NCBI GenBank assembly: GCA_023548195.1
Contig: JAJHZJ010000496.1
Coordinates: 9,682,070-9,746,069, forward strand
DNA from: Bettongia penicillata ogilbyi
Lineage: Eukaryota > Chordata > Mammalia > Diprotodontia > Potoroidae
Reading direction: 5' to 3'
Length of the DNA: 64,000 nucleotides
Numbering within the stretch: the first letter of the stretch is position 1; every line of letters starts with the position of its first letter. The position numbers and the translations under genes are program-made. Below are positions 1-10,984 of the stretch, in pieces. The notes below the pieces were generated by a model. The model was given only the letters and a program-made list of their open reading frames with translations, had not been told where the DNA came from and made no database searches.

Positions 1-159
1 TGTAGCAATAATCAAAACAGAGACAAGTCTAAAAATAAGCAAATAAGGAATCTCTTAGAAGGAATATAAAGCTTTATTCTCTAAGATAATGGAGGAGGTG
101 ACATTTGATCTGGGTTTCAAGGAAGACAAAAGAGGTGGTATGATATAATGAAATGAGAG

Positions 160-350
160 CTGGACATATAGTCAAAGGAATTGGGTTCAAGTCCTGACTG
201 TACTCATTCATCACAGACAAATTGTTTAAACTCTCTATGTCTCCTGATATATAAAAATGGGATAGCTCTTAGAAGGCTAAAATTATAAGGCAGAAAACAT
301 GTCTTAGAGTATTTTGCCCATAGTAGACACTTGGTAAGTCTGGCTGAGGT
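160..350 (+). repeat. CORE-SINE/MIR-type SINE, degraded
   Basis: The order of blocks is that of a tRNA-derived SINE: an 'attgggttcaagtcctgact' B-box-like segment, a 'cagacaaattgtttaaactc' segment standing for the usual 'gggcaagtcacttaacctc', a 'tataaaaatgggata' segment, and a 'cccatagtagacacttgg' tail like the CORE tail 'cacatagtaggcactta'. It is heavily diverged, so it is probably old. Edges are approximate. Confidence 0.6.
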
Positions 351-1756
351 GAAAGATGGGTTAGAAGAATTGGACAGCTTTAACTGGAGGTAAGGGTTTT
401 CTTGCTACAAGGCACATACAATACACACAAAAGCACATAGGTGAGAATTTCACATGGCTCAGGAGACAAGGCTTAGTGAAAATACAGTCTTTTATGTTGC
501 TACTTCCTTCTAAACTCCTAATTAGGCATTAAAATTTTAGGTAATTATTGTTTTAGAAAATCCTTCCGGTACTCTGACATTTTAGCAATGTCAGGCAAGA
601 AGAAAGAAAGGTCAAATCTTGACTTCAGGAGAAAAGGCAATTCATGCTATGTAAACATTCTTCAGGGGAGAAAAATAAGGCATTCAAGTTGGGAGCTCAT
701 TAGGAATTGTGTGTAGAGCGTGATTTTTTAGGGCTCTCCAAATTCCATGTGGGCGGAGAAGGCTGAGGTTCAGGCACAAATGGGAACTGTAATTTTCAAA
801 TATCTCTTGCAAGAACATTTTGTTTTTCTGTTTCAGAACCTGGTAAACAAGTTGGCTGCTTCTCTGAGTGGAAGCTGGATTCAGTGCTTTGAAGGAATTT
901 GGGGAAATGATACTTTGGTTTCTGAAAGTGTATTTGAAAATATTGTATATCAAAGGCACATGCAAATTCGAGCCCATCAAAAACCAATAGACCTGCATAA
1001 CACAGAAACATGTTCCATTTCTGATCTCAACCTCCTTGACCCTTTCCTGAGGATTGGGATCCTGGGAGAGAGACTCTGCCTTCATCTTGGATTTAAAAAA
1101 CAGAAGAAAAGGTGAAGAAAATAGGGAGCTCAGCTTTGAGCAGATAGGAAGATAAAGACCCCAAACCAAGGTGGTGTCTGTGGGGCACCAATTCAATCTG
1201 CTGTATTGAAGAAAAAAAGTGAAAAATGAAAACAAACCTATTATTTTATCATTACAATGGCATATAAAGCTTTGGGTTTTGCTTTCCATTGAAATGGTCA
1301 TCAAGTGTATTTTGTTATAAGATGGGTCTGATTTTAGCACAGATGATATGCTGTAGATCCCATGGACAATCTGGTGAAGTTTTTGGACCCTTACTGAGAA
1401 AAAAGTCATGTTTTTAAATAGTTGAAATACTAAATTTCAGTTAGAAGTTAGTGAAAATCATGATGTATTTTTTCCATCCAAGTTCACCAGCTCCATGAAA
1501 TTGTTCCACAAACCCCTTGGGGTTAAGAACACCTGGCAGAGGGCATTTTTGCCTTGGAATCATGAGATATTAGATTTGTGATGGAGATCAACAGTTCACT
1601 GGTCCATTGAGTATCCTCTGGACAATACTCCTGACAAGTAATCAGAGCTTCCCTAAATCCTCCGAGGAGAGAGAGCCTATGATCTCTGGAGATAACCCAT
1701 TCACACTGGGACAGCTTTTTTTTGGGGGGGGGCAGGGAGAGATAAATAAAAAAAAA
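351..1756. other. Unassigned unique sequence with a 241-codon open frame
   Basis: I recognise no repeat here. The minus strand is open from 1409 to 684 (241 codons) and the plus strand from 747 to 1115 (122 codons), overlapping. Neither product resembles a family I know. The minus frame is rich in F, L, S, I, N and K, as expected from AT-rich DNA, and has no signal peptide, domain or motif that I can name. A pyrimidine tract followed by CAG near 825-837 could serve as a splice acceptor on the plus strand, but no matching donor stands out. I treat both frames as probably non-coding. Confidence 0.4.
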
Positions 1757-2324
1757 ACAGTGAGGTACCACATCACATAGACTAACATGACAAAACAGAA
1801 AGATAATAAATGTTGAAGAAGGTGTGGGAGAGTTGAAACACTAATTCTTTGTTGGTGGAGCTGTGAGCTGATCCAACCATTCTGGAGAGTAATTTGGAGC
1901 TATGCTCAAAGAGCTACAAAAATGTGATACCCTTTGACCCAGTAATATCCCCTTCTAGGACTGTATTCCAAAGAGATTGTAAAAATGGGAAAAGGTCCAA
2001 CATGTACAAAAATGTTTACAGCAGTTCTCATTATGGTGGCCAAGAACTGGAAATCAAGGAGATGCCCATCAATTGGGGAATGACTGAACAAGTCATGGCA
2101 TATCAATGTAATGGAATACTATTGTGCTATAAGTGATGATGAACTGGAAGACTTCAGAGAGTCCAGGAAGGACTTATATGAACTGATATGAGTGAAATGA
2201 ACAGAACCAGGAGAACATTATAGACAGTCACAGTTTGGGAGGACTGTTTGTGATAGACATAGCCCTTCAGAGCAATGCAAGGACCTAAAACATTCCCAAG
2301 GGACAGATTTAATGTGAAGAAGAT

Positions 2325-2413
<89 letters not shown>

Positions 2414-2445
2414 GTTTTGTCTGCTTTGTCTTTCTTTCCCTCAGC
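1757..2445 (+). mobile_element. L1 LINE, 3' end of ORF2 plus 3' UTR, 5'-truncated
   Basis: The segment aligns by eye with the 3' part of the long L1 at 44.3-48.7 kb. Both carry the 'ctaacatgacaaaacag' start, the 'tggtggagctgtgagctgat' block that encodes the Cys-rich C terminus, the 'gacccagyaat' block, and 'gaactgatatgagtgaaatg' with 'agaaccaggagaa'. The open frame at 1894-2136 is a remnant of the ORF2 C terminus. A (CT)n tract sits inside or at the end of the 3' UTR, so the true 3' limit (about 2325 or about 2445) is unclear. Frameshifts and substitutions show that it is dead. Confidence 0.88.
2325..2412. repeat. (CT)n microsatellite
   Basis: Almost pure CT dinucleotides with one CCC interruption near 2380. 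It lies in the L1 3' UTR. It accounts for the open frames over 2154-2487 on both strands, which encode only Ser-Leu or Arg-Glu runs. Confidence 0.95.
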
Positions 2446-3215
2446 ACAGATATTCAGAATAATAGCAGAGTTCAGATTTCAGTTTAGCTTCTCTGATTCC
2501 AAGTCCAATGCTCATTTCACTATACCATGATGCCTTCTTTATGACTATTGTTAATACCTTTGCTCTATGGTATTTCACTGGAAAAATCAATTGTTATCAA
2601 AAGACTGCTCAGCGCACAGTAGGAATGATTTGATTAATAGACTGCCTGGCTGACCCCACTCCCCACTAATCACAGAAGTTCACTGAAAGGACCCTGCTCC
2701 TCTGCTCCCTCTTGTTCCCACCCTTCCCCTTACAACTAAAGCCTTCCTGAAAACTTTAATGACTGAATTGGAAATTAAAATCTCACTAGATAATCATGGC
2801 AACCCAAATGATCCATGTATGAGGAGTGGGGACTGCAGAGAATTGTGCTAGACCTGCATTCAAACCGCCTCCGAGAATAATGGGGACATGTGGGTTCTTC
2901 TGCATCTTTATTCTAAGTGATGCAGTGGTTGCTATGGCAAGCTGGTGACTGTGGCAAATGTGGAAGCCTGGCATGTAATCTGGAGATTTAATGAAGCAGG
3001 GGCTTGCGTGTGTGACTTGTTTTTAAGTGAACAGGCATATTTCACGCTTTAATTTGCCTCATCCTGTGTCTTCAAGAATGTGTACTCTTAAAATATGTGG
3101 TGAGGAATCCATTATTAGAGTCCAGGAAATGAAAAATCTGAGCAACCTTGAATTCATAGATTGTTTTTAACGTACCAGGAATATTTCTGAATCCTGTTTG
3201 GAACTGAATTCTATT
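2446..3215. other. Unique sequence with an X-box-like site
   Basis: No repeat recognised. The block from about 2780 to 2970 looks less degenerate than its surroundings and contains GTTGCTATGGCAAG (2928-2941), close to the RFX X-box consensus. No credible coding frame. Confidence 0.4.
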
Positions 3216-3420
3216 CAATTTAACAAGTATTTGCAGAGAACCTACTATGTGCAAGGCACCATACTAGGCACTAGAGAACCTATGATGAAAGAAAAATCAT
3301 ACTCACTGAGCATTCCACATGTGCACAATTAAAAACAGTATACAGAAGTGATTATGGCAAGTGATTAGCACAGTATCTGGCACATAGTAGGCTCTGATGA
3401 ATATTTGTTGGGTAAATAGG
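3216..3420 (+). repeat. CORE/L2-like 'tactatgtgccaggcac' repeat
   Basis: Contains 'acctactatgtgcaaggcac' followed by 'catactaggcactagagaac' and a tail 'ctggcacatagtaggctc' plus 'tgaatatttgttg'. This is the standard order of a widespread marsupial CORE/L2-related element. Several relatives occur later in the window. Confidence 0.7.
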
Positions 3421-4600
3421 ATATAAAAATTATTGTGGAGGAGGTCTAACCCCTCAGGGAATCAAGAATAACTTTAGGTAGGAGATAATACCTGAACTGA
3501 ACCTTTTAGGGAGCTAGAGATTTAAAAAGCTAGAGATAAGGAAAAGCTGTCCATGAATTTCACATGCGTGTGAAAAAGTATAGAGAGGGAAGATGAAATG
3601 TTTTCTAAAAGAAACAGCATATAGGTCAATTTGACTAGTACATAGTTTCTAGGAAAATAACTCTGTGATTGTCACTCAAGAATATCAAGTTAGGGATTTT
3701 TCCCCTCCAGGGTCCATTTTGTTAAGGCATTATGACTTTCCTATATGTGCAAAAATGAAACGAATTCTGTCAACTTTTAAGATTGTTAGGTTTATTAAAA
3801 ATCTCTTATTTTCACTGTCTTCTCCCAAGCTACTACACTATAAAAAGTGGTTAGTAAGCCACTTCATTTCCTAGTATTGCCAGGCAAGTCCCGTCCCCTC
3901 CCTGGTGGTTCAGTTGGGGAAGAAGCTCAAGTTATCCATCGTTAACGTCCATTTGTATTCATTTCAGTAGAAAGGATCTTAATGAATATATGGCATTCTT
4001 GCAACCATCATCTACCCATAGAACAGTTTAATTGTTCATTCTGCATTAATTAAGCTTGAATTAATGAGCACTTCCAATGTTACTCAATGATTAAATCATT
4101 GCTTCTCTGAGAGCACGGGTAAAGCAGAATGAGTTCAGGCTCTCATTTCTATTATGGGTATCAACATGAAAGGCATGAAGAAATGGGTGGCACTAGAGAA
4201 CAGTAAATCCTTTCTCTGAGTAAACCATGTGTATTGGCAGAGATGCTCAACTGGCATGCCCTCTACATGGGAGATCAATAGTCTTTGCTTTTAATTTCTA
4301 TTTAAGGAGAACTGGAGTCATTGTCAAGATTTGCCCACTAGTCTAATGAGTTTGGGGTCATGTAAGGTCCTAGTGTCCTCAATTATAGCAGTATTAAAAA
4401 GCAGCTTCCCAAGTGCAATACTGGACTACACGAGTTATACTGAAGCCTGTTGTGCTACTGAAGCCTCCACTGTCCTTAGTTAAGGGAGGCAGTCGTCATT
4501 AATTGGAATAATCAATATAACAAATAATAGCTTAAAAGCACGTCAGCTGTTATATCAAAATCAAAATACTCCAATGGGTCAATGACCTCACTGATGCAAA
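3421..4600. other. Unique sequence, nothing identified
   Basis: No repeat family, RNA gene or convincing ORF seen. The longest open frames are about 60-70 codons with no recognisable content. Confidence 0.4.
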
Positions 4601-4601
4601 T

Positions 4602-4700
4602 ATTCTCTATAATTATATATACATATGTATGGACCTCCCTCCACACACACACATATATGTATGTATGTGTGTGTGTGTATATGCACATAGGTATGTATAT
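4602..4700. repeat. TA/CA/TG-rich microsatellite
   Basis: Imperfect 'atatatacatatgtatg', a short (CA)n, 'tatgtatg' and (GT)n runs. The small minus-strand frame across it encodes only low-complexity Tyr/Thr/His/Val sequence. Confidence 0.85.
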
Positions 4701-4997
4701 TGAAGCCATTGCATGCCTCTCTAGTTCATGCTAAACACAGAAGGCCTCTCTTTGTTTTCTCCCAATTTCTTCCCTGATACCAGGAGAGCCTATCAGCTTT
4801 CCATCTGTCATCCTTCTTCCCTATCACATGACCAGCCCATCTTCTCTTTCTGTTAATCTCTCTCTAATGACATTCTCTACTTTACTTCAATATAGAGCTT
4901 ACTGACACCCACAATGCCCTTCCCTATTATTTTCTGGATAATTGTGGATTCCAGTTCTTTGGAGACTGTTGTATTTCATGTTTCCCTGCCATACAAC
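4701..4997. other. Pyrimidine-rich sequence, unassigned
   Basis: Rich in cttcttccc and tctctc motifs. It may be an old LINE fragment, but I could not place it in a family. Confidence 0.3.
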
Positions 4998-5235
4998 AGG
5001 AACTAACATTTATATAACACCCACTATGTAATAGTCACAGTGTTAAGCACTTTACAGTTATTTCATTTGATACGCCCAACAATTTTGGGAGGTAAGTGCT
5101 ATTATTATCCCTATTTTACAAATGAAATAACTGAAGTCAAATGACTTGCCCAGCATCACAAAGCTAGTGTCTAAAATTAGATTTGAATTCAGGTCTTCCT
5201 GAGCTCAGGCTCTATCCACTGGCACATAGCTACTA
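4998..5235 (+). repeat. CORE-SINE of the 'tttatatagcactttacag' type
   Basis: Shows 'acatttatataacacccact', 'gcactttacagttatttcat', 'attattatccctattttaca', 'tgacttgcccagcatcacaa' and ends with 'ctctatccactggcacatag'. This order matches the therian CORE-SINE class (THER/MIR relatives). Moderately diverged. Confidence 0.75.
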
Positions 5236-5460
5236 GTAGAATGTTGGCATTTTTTAATAGAACTTTTTTAAGAAGTTTGGATTCAACAAAAGAAATGTCA
5301 ACATTCCCTTCAAGTAATTCAGCTCATTTTTCCTGTTTCCATTTAATTCTGAGTTGCACTTGTTTTCCACTTGCACTATACACTTTTCCACAAGTACTGT
5401 ACTTGTACAGATGGACAAACTAAAAAGACAGACATTCTTCATCCATTTATTTTTTTCCTG

Positions 5461-5997
5461 TGTAGACAGTTGTAACAGTAAGTACCCTAACATACACAGG
5501 GGGACCTGTTATCACAGGCTCTTTGATCTGCTTCTCTAAAAGGAAAGTCAACTTTTGAGGGGTTAACAATCACTTTAATCAAGCACATATATTATTCAGT
5601 TAGTACAGGGAAAAAAGTCAGCACCCCGAACTTTAGAGAAAATACAGAGAAATCAAAAGTTAACAGGCATGCTTCCAAATGTCTGACCATTAACATACAT
5701 ATACCTTTACCAGAAAGGAAAGCACCAACATCTGGGTTTTCAAAGCTGATTGGGGGGGGGGTGCTGTTTAGCACCTTTCCAGAGTCTCATCTGGCACACA
5801 AACCTTTTTCCAAAAACTAAACCCAAAAGTAAAAGCACATCTCAAAGTCTTTATAAACTTTTTAGAGCCAGAGGGGATCACATTCCTTAAGAACCAGTGC
5901 CTCATTAACAAAAAGTATGGGCCTTCCTACAAATCTTTCCAAGCCCAACAATGTGTGGGAAAGATCCTCCTTAATCACATTATTTAGAGGCATTACA
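5461..5997 (-). mobile_element. Solo LTR of an endogenous retrovirus-like element
   Basis: Read on the minus strand it begins TGTAATG (at 5997) and ends CTACA (at 5461), with the TG...CA ends expected of an LTR. It carries a TATA-like 'tttataaagac' near 5850 and an 'attaaag' polyadenylation-like signal near 5573. A second copy lies at 55315-55922 in the opposite orientation and shares the start, the 'gatcttycccac' block, the 'gggtgctgactttt' block and the 'agtcactttcctttta'-like end. No internal viral genes flank it and no exact target duplication is visible, so it is an old solo LTR. The family is unnamed here; ERVL/MaLR-like is a guess. Confidence 0.65.
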
Positions 5998-6339
5998 CTT
6001 CTTGGTATAAAAAAAAACAGTGAAAGATCCTACTTTGCTAGCCACTACAATGGTCAAGCCAAATTCTTTTGTGTGGTCAAATTGTGATATATAATGCACC
6101 ATAGATATAATATCCTTAAAAGTTCTCCTGCAATATATCATTGAAGTGAGGAGATGACCCTGGCATCTTGAAGGTTATGCCCATGGAAAGGAAGCTCTGA
6201 TAAGTTTTATTATGCTGAAAAGAATTGGGGTAAAATGTAAGAACAGATGGTGCCTGTTATCAGAGGACTAGACAACCTTGGGATGGAGAAACTCATTATT
6301 AGAAGTTTTGCCATGGAAACCAAGAAAAAGAAACAAATA
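5998..6339. other. Unique sequence, nothing identified
   Basis: No repeat or gene recognised. A TTTGCCATGGAAAC motif (6307-6320) is one base from an RFX X-box, but it stands alone. Confidence 0.35.
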
Positions 6340-6480
6340 TAAGTTCAATTTAATTTTAATTTCCAAAAGCATTTTCTATACCTACTATGTGCTAATTCCT
6401 AGATCACTTGCAAATAGTAATAACTATTGCTATTCTAACTGAAATCTTTGCCCAGTGACCTATAAGTTAATATAATATAG
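6340..6480 (+). repeat. CORE/L2-like fragment
   Basis: Carries 'ctatacctactatgtgctaa', the signature of the 'tactatgtgccaggcac' family, in a short diverged fragment. Confidence 0.45.
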
Positions 6481-6639
6481 ATCTGGAGGAATTGAATAAC
6501 ATCCTTACTGATGTGTATTATGCCAAACATACACAAAGTTCCAGACATATGAAGAATGACTTGAATATTCTCCTTGAGGAGGAAGACAAAGGAATAGATT
6601 TCACTGAGAACTCATAGACAATAAGAATCATGCAATAAT

Positions 6640-6840
6640 AGATTTATAGATGGAAGATACTATAAAATCCACCTGATTCAATTCTCTCTTTTTTATACAT
6701 AAGGAAACTGTATTCCAAAGAGGTTAAGCAATTCACTTAAATTCATACAAGTAATAAGCAAGAAAGGCAAGATTTGAACACAGATCTTGTGCCAGCAAAG
6801 GTATTAACTACTCTTTGAATTGTATCATATTGCCATGCAC
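6640..6840 (-). repeat. MIR-type CORE-SINE, reverse orientation
   Basis: Shows the antisense MIR order: 'taaggaaactgtattccaaa', 'gaggttaagcaattcactta', 'agatttgaacacagatcttg'. The upstream 'tagatggaagatac' matches the conserved 'tggaagggac' start of this class. Confidence 0.6.
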
Positions 6841-8989
6841 CTTCACAGCATACCTTGAAACTTCTTTCGATGCACATAAGCAAACATCACCTAGATGACA
6901 ATCACAATGAATATACCAAAGAATTTTTCAGAGGATGGAGAAGCAGAGAGAGTTTTCAAAAGCCTTGGATAGGTCCCTTCATACTCTATCAATAAGGCAC
7001 TCTGTTACTTCAATGGGAATTTGGGCACAGGGCTAGGCAAATAGAACCATTGTTGTATCCCAAAATGAAAGATCTCAAATAGTTATACAAAAGTCTCTTT
7101 CTATACATAACATATAGTTTCTTTGAGAAGTGAGTAAAAAGGCTGTGTGTGGTGAGAACCATATAAATTTTAAAATGTGTAATAACTACCTTACTCAACA
7201 AGAAAATGACTGGTAAGCTCTTAATGAATGCTAGTTGATTGATTGGATGGTGGGTTGGAAAACAAGGAGATGCTTGGAGGGGGGCAGGAATCAATTAGGG
7301 TACTGTTTTAATAGACTGGCTAAGAAGGGATGACTTGAACTAGCATGGTGGCCAAATGAACGGAGAGACAAGGATGTACTATCTTGTAGAGATAGATCCA
7401 GTGCCTCGGTAACTAATTGGATGTGTGGGCATATGTGAGAGACTGCCACCACTGGCAATGATTTAGAGGCTCCACTGTTTCATTGCCTCCACTGAGGTCA
7501 ACTCAGTGAGAGCAAAAGCTTCCTGATGAGAATCAGTTTCCCAATCTTAATCCAACAAATCGTAGTATGGCCTGGGAGGTGAAGAGGTCACTAAGTGTAC
7601 CATTAGAAGAGAGATTTGGCCCATAGAAAATGTTGCTTAGTATTTCTAAGTATCCCCTGGAGTGAAAATGGAGATATAGAGTGCAAGTTTCACGGAACTG
7701 TTTTCATTAAATTTCACTCCAAAGTTTTGACTTTTGCTAATGGCTAACATGGGCAACTAAAATATGGAAAATCATCAGGAAATAAAACACACGGCGTAGG
7801 CAATTTCAGAGAGCTAGCCAGCTCCCTTGGTAACAATAGGAGGCTGAAGGCCAAAGGCTTTTATACTTCAAGTCAAGGATCTTCAAGAAATAAAAAATTT
7901 TAAGTGCCTTATTGCTTTTTTGGCATGCAAAGGGAAAAAAGAACGACGTAATTTGTATATACTACATTAAGGCTTTGCAGAGTCCTCTATAGACCTCCAC
8001 TCATTTGACCTGGATAACTTTCTGAGGTAACTGATGTTATCAGATCCATTTTCCAGATGAAGAAGGGTTGAATGTCCATGTTATGTATCTTAGACAGTAT
8101 CAGAACTCATCTCTCCACTATACAATACTGACTTTCCTCTCCCAAAAAGTACTAACAATAATAATAATAATAAATCAAAAATGTATAAGTTTTGTCTCAG
8201 GAACCTCTGATAACAAGATCTTAGTCAGGTTTGCAAGGAACAACAGTGATTATTTAATCCAAATCCTTCATATTACAAAAGACTAAAATGAGGCTGAGGC
8301 AAATTGTGACATACCCACAGTTATAAGATGAGTATAAAATTAATGACAGAGAAGAAATTTGAAACCCAGTCCTCTAATGCAAGATGTAATCTTTTCTTTC
8401 CCATTGGCCATACTTCTTCCACAGAGTACAAAATTGTCTGTGGGAGTCTCTCCTTCTAACAGTGCCACAATGTTGGCCCCTTCACTCACAAAAGCAGTTG
8501 AGTGAATAGCCCCGATGAGTACAAAGAGCTAATGAAGATGAATGGCAAGCCATTTGGGGAATGAGGTTCCATTTGTAATTTCTTCTCCAGTGACAGCCAA
8601 ACGCTTTGTCTGCCTGATACTATTTTTAAGGGAAAAGGTTATTACTGGAATTATTCATAGACAGGACTTAAATGCTTTCATATGAGCAAAGTGCTTTTCA
8701 GTCATTCACTAGATGTTAGGAGATGTATGCGTAGTGAGAGCTAATATGCAACAATCACAGCATGCTGGGAAGGAGGGTTATCTAAAGCCTGACACAGTCA
8801 CCCCTTTCTATAATCTCTGCTGTGGGGAAATCTGAAGTTGGGTTTGGGATTTCTGGGTTGTAGGAGAGCTAAAGCCAATTGTATGTCTTCACTTAGTTAA
8901 GGATCAATATGGTTTGTCCCTGGGAAGTGTGGGGCCACTTGACTGCCTAAGGAGCAGGGAAGCAACCCAGGTAAGAAATATAGATCAAA
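6841..8989. other. Mostly unique sequence with scattered CORE-SINE debris
   Basis: Two weak pieces can be placed: about 7975-8075 ('ggataactttctgaggtaac', 'tccattttccagatgaag') and about 8235-8400 ('aaatgaggctgaggcaaatt', 'atttgaaacccagtcctcta'), both CORE-SINE-like. A (AAT)n run lies near 8155-8172, and 'ttaatgaatgctagttgatt' near 7224 resembles an L2 tail. The rest gives no family and no credible ORF. Confidence 0.4.
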
Positions 8990-10345
8990 GTTTCTTGTTA
9001 ATCAATATTGGTATGCCACAAATTCTGAAAAATCAAAGGAGAGATGTATAAAATGGAAAGTAAGAAAATAATTGAATTAAAAAATGAAATTAAGAGTTGA
9101 TTTCATGGGGAAAAATGCAATATAGAAAAATCTTCAGTTAATTTTTTTAAGAAAGAAGTAAACTAAATTACCAGTATCAAAAATGAAAAAGGTGAATTTA
9201 CCACCAGTGAAGAGGATATTAAAGCAGTAATTAGGAGCTATTTTGCCTAACTGTATGCAATAAATTTAGCAATCTAAGTGAAGGGGATGAATATTTACAA
9301 AAATATAAATTATCCAGATTAACAGAAGAAGAAATAAAATACTTAACCACATTTTAGAAAAAGAAATTGAACAAGGCATCATTGAACTCCCTAAGAAAAA
9401 CTCTCCAGGTTCAGAAGGATTTGCAAGTGAATTCTACCAAATGTTTAAAAACAATTAATTCCAAATACTGTATAGACTATTTGGAAAAATAGGCAATGAA
9501 AGAGTCTTACCAATTCTTTTTTATGAAACAAATATGGTGTTGATACCTAAACCAAGAAGAGCCAAAACAGAGAAAGAACATTATAAAAATTCCCCTAATA
9601 AATATTGATGCAAAAATTTTAAATAAAATATTATCAAAGAGATTACAGCAATTTATCATGAAAATAATACACTATGACTAGGTGGGATTTATACCAGGAA
9701 TGCAGAGCTGATTCAATATTAGGGAAACTATCATCAGAACTGACTATATCAATTACAAAACCATCAGGAATTGTATGATTATATCAACAGATGCAGAAAA
9801 AGCTTTTGACAAAATTATAGTACCCAATCCTACTAAAAATACTAGAGAGAATAAGAATAAATGGGGTTTTCCTTAAAATAAGTACTATCTATGTAAAACT
9901 ATCAGCAAGCATTATCTATAATGGGGATGAGCTAGAAGCCTTCCCCAGGAAACAAGGATTCGCATTATCATCACTATTATTTAATATTGTACTAGAAACA
10001 TTAGCTTTAGAAATAAGAGAAGAAAAAGAAATGGAAGGAATGAGAACAGGCAATGAGTAAACAAAATTATCACTTTTTGCAAATGAAATGATAACATCCT
10101 TAAAGAATCCTAGACAACCACCAAAAAAAAAAAAAACATTTGAAATAACTACTAATTTAGCAAAGTTGAAGGATATATGATAAAGTCACATAAAGCATCA
10201 GCATTTCTACATATTACCAATAAAGCTAAGCACCAAGAGATAGAAAGAGAAATTCCATTTAAAATAACTGTAAACAATATAAAATATTTGGGAACCAATT
10301 GCCAAGAAAAACCCAGTTAATATATGAATACAGTTACAAAACAAC
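8990..10345 (+). mobile_element. L1 LINE ORF2 fragment spanning the reverse transcriptase
   Basis: Collinear with 45.55-46.87 kb of the long L1. Both contain 'aagagttgatttyatg', 'gaactccctaagaaaaa' with 'tctcc', 'gaattctaccaaatg', and 'gatgcagaaaaagctttt'. The RT fingers-palm region is visible in broken frames. The catalytic FADD box has become F-A-N-E (about 10076-10087), so both aspartates are lost. An A-rich run near 10122 and several frameshifts confirm decay. The copy lacks both the endonuclease and the 3' end, and missing the 3' end is unusual for a simple insertion, so a deletion has probably trimmed it. It is older than the copy at 44-48 kb. Confidence 0.9.
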
Positions 10346-10420
10346 CACTTGGAGATTCTTAATGGCAGGGAAGAGGCAGTTAGCTGTGTGCAATGAAAGT
10401 TAATCAAGTAATGTCAAAAA

Positions 10421-10439
10421 TTCCTTTCTCAGAAAGGAA
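10421..10439. other. 19-bp perfect palindrome enclosing a STAT/GAS-like site
   Basis: Arms TTCCTTTCT and AGAAAGGAA flank a single C. The centre TTCTCAGAA (10426-10434) fits the TTCNNNGAA pattern bound by STAT factors. It lies just beyond the truncated L1 fragment. Chance occurrence cannot be excluded. Confidence 0.4.
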
Positions 10440-10984
10440 TCCTAGTATGAACCTGAACTTCAAATGGAAACAGATGGCAAAAGGCATTGTGGTCAGTTAC
10501 CATCATTGCCTTGTTTTCATCTTATCTTTCTCAGTAGCTGAAAAAAGCTGTATTCTCTTCTTCAAGAAAGACCAGTGTTATCACTTATTTTCTTCCCTAA
10601 CATGATGGCTTTGAAAGATTTTAAAAAGTCACATCTAAAAGAAAATTCTCACCAAACTGTTTTCCATTGAGCAATGACCTAGCAATGGAAGGCTCTGTTT
10701 ACTCGTTTTGTTCTCAATGACAATTTTAGCAATGACAATTTAAAACCATAAATCATTAGACTTTTAGAACTTCTGCTGGCTCATGTCTAACATGGCAAGT
10801 TCACTGGTGCACAGTTAGCCTTACATTTTGTTTACCCATGAATCATCATTTACTGAGTAGGCAATTAATTGGGAGAGTTTTTTTGAGAAAAGTTTGAAAT
10901 CTCCATCCCTTAACAGTTAAGTCTTTAACCCAACCCTTGTCTTGCTCTAACACTGAAAATGGGTAGATATTTGGTGTTCCTTGT
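10440..10984. other. Unique sequence, nothing identified
   Basis: No repeat family or gene seen. A 70-codon frame (10393-10605) has no recognisable content. Confidence 0.4.

Noticed and set aside
2154..2487. Arg-Glu and Ser-Leu rich frames on opposite strands
   Set aside because: Artefacts of the (CT)n tract in an L1 3' UTR.
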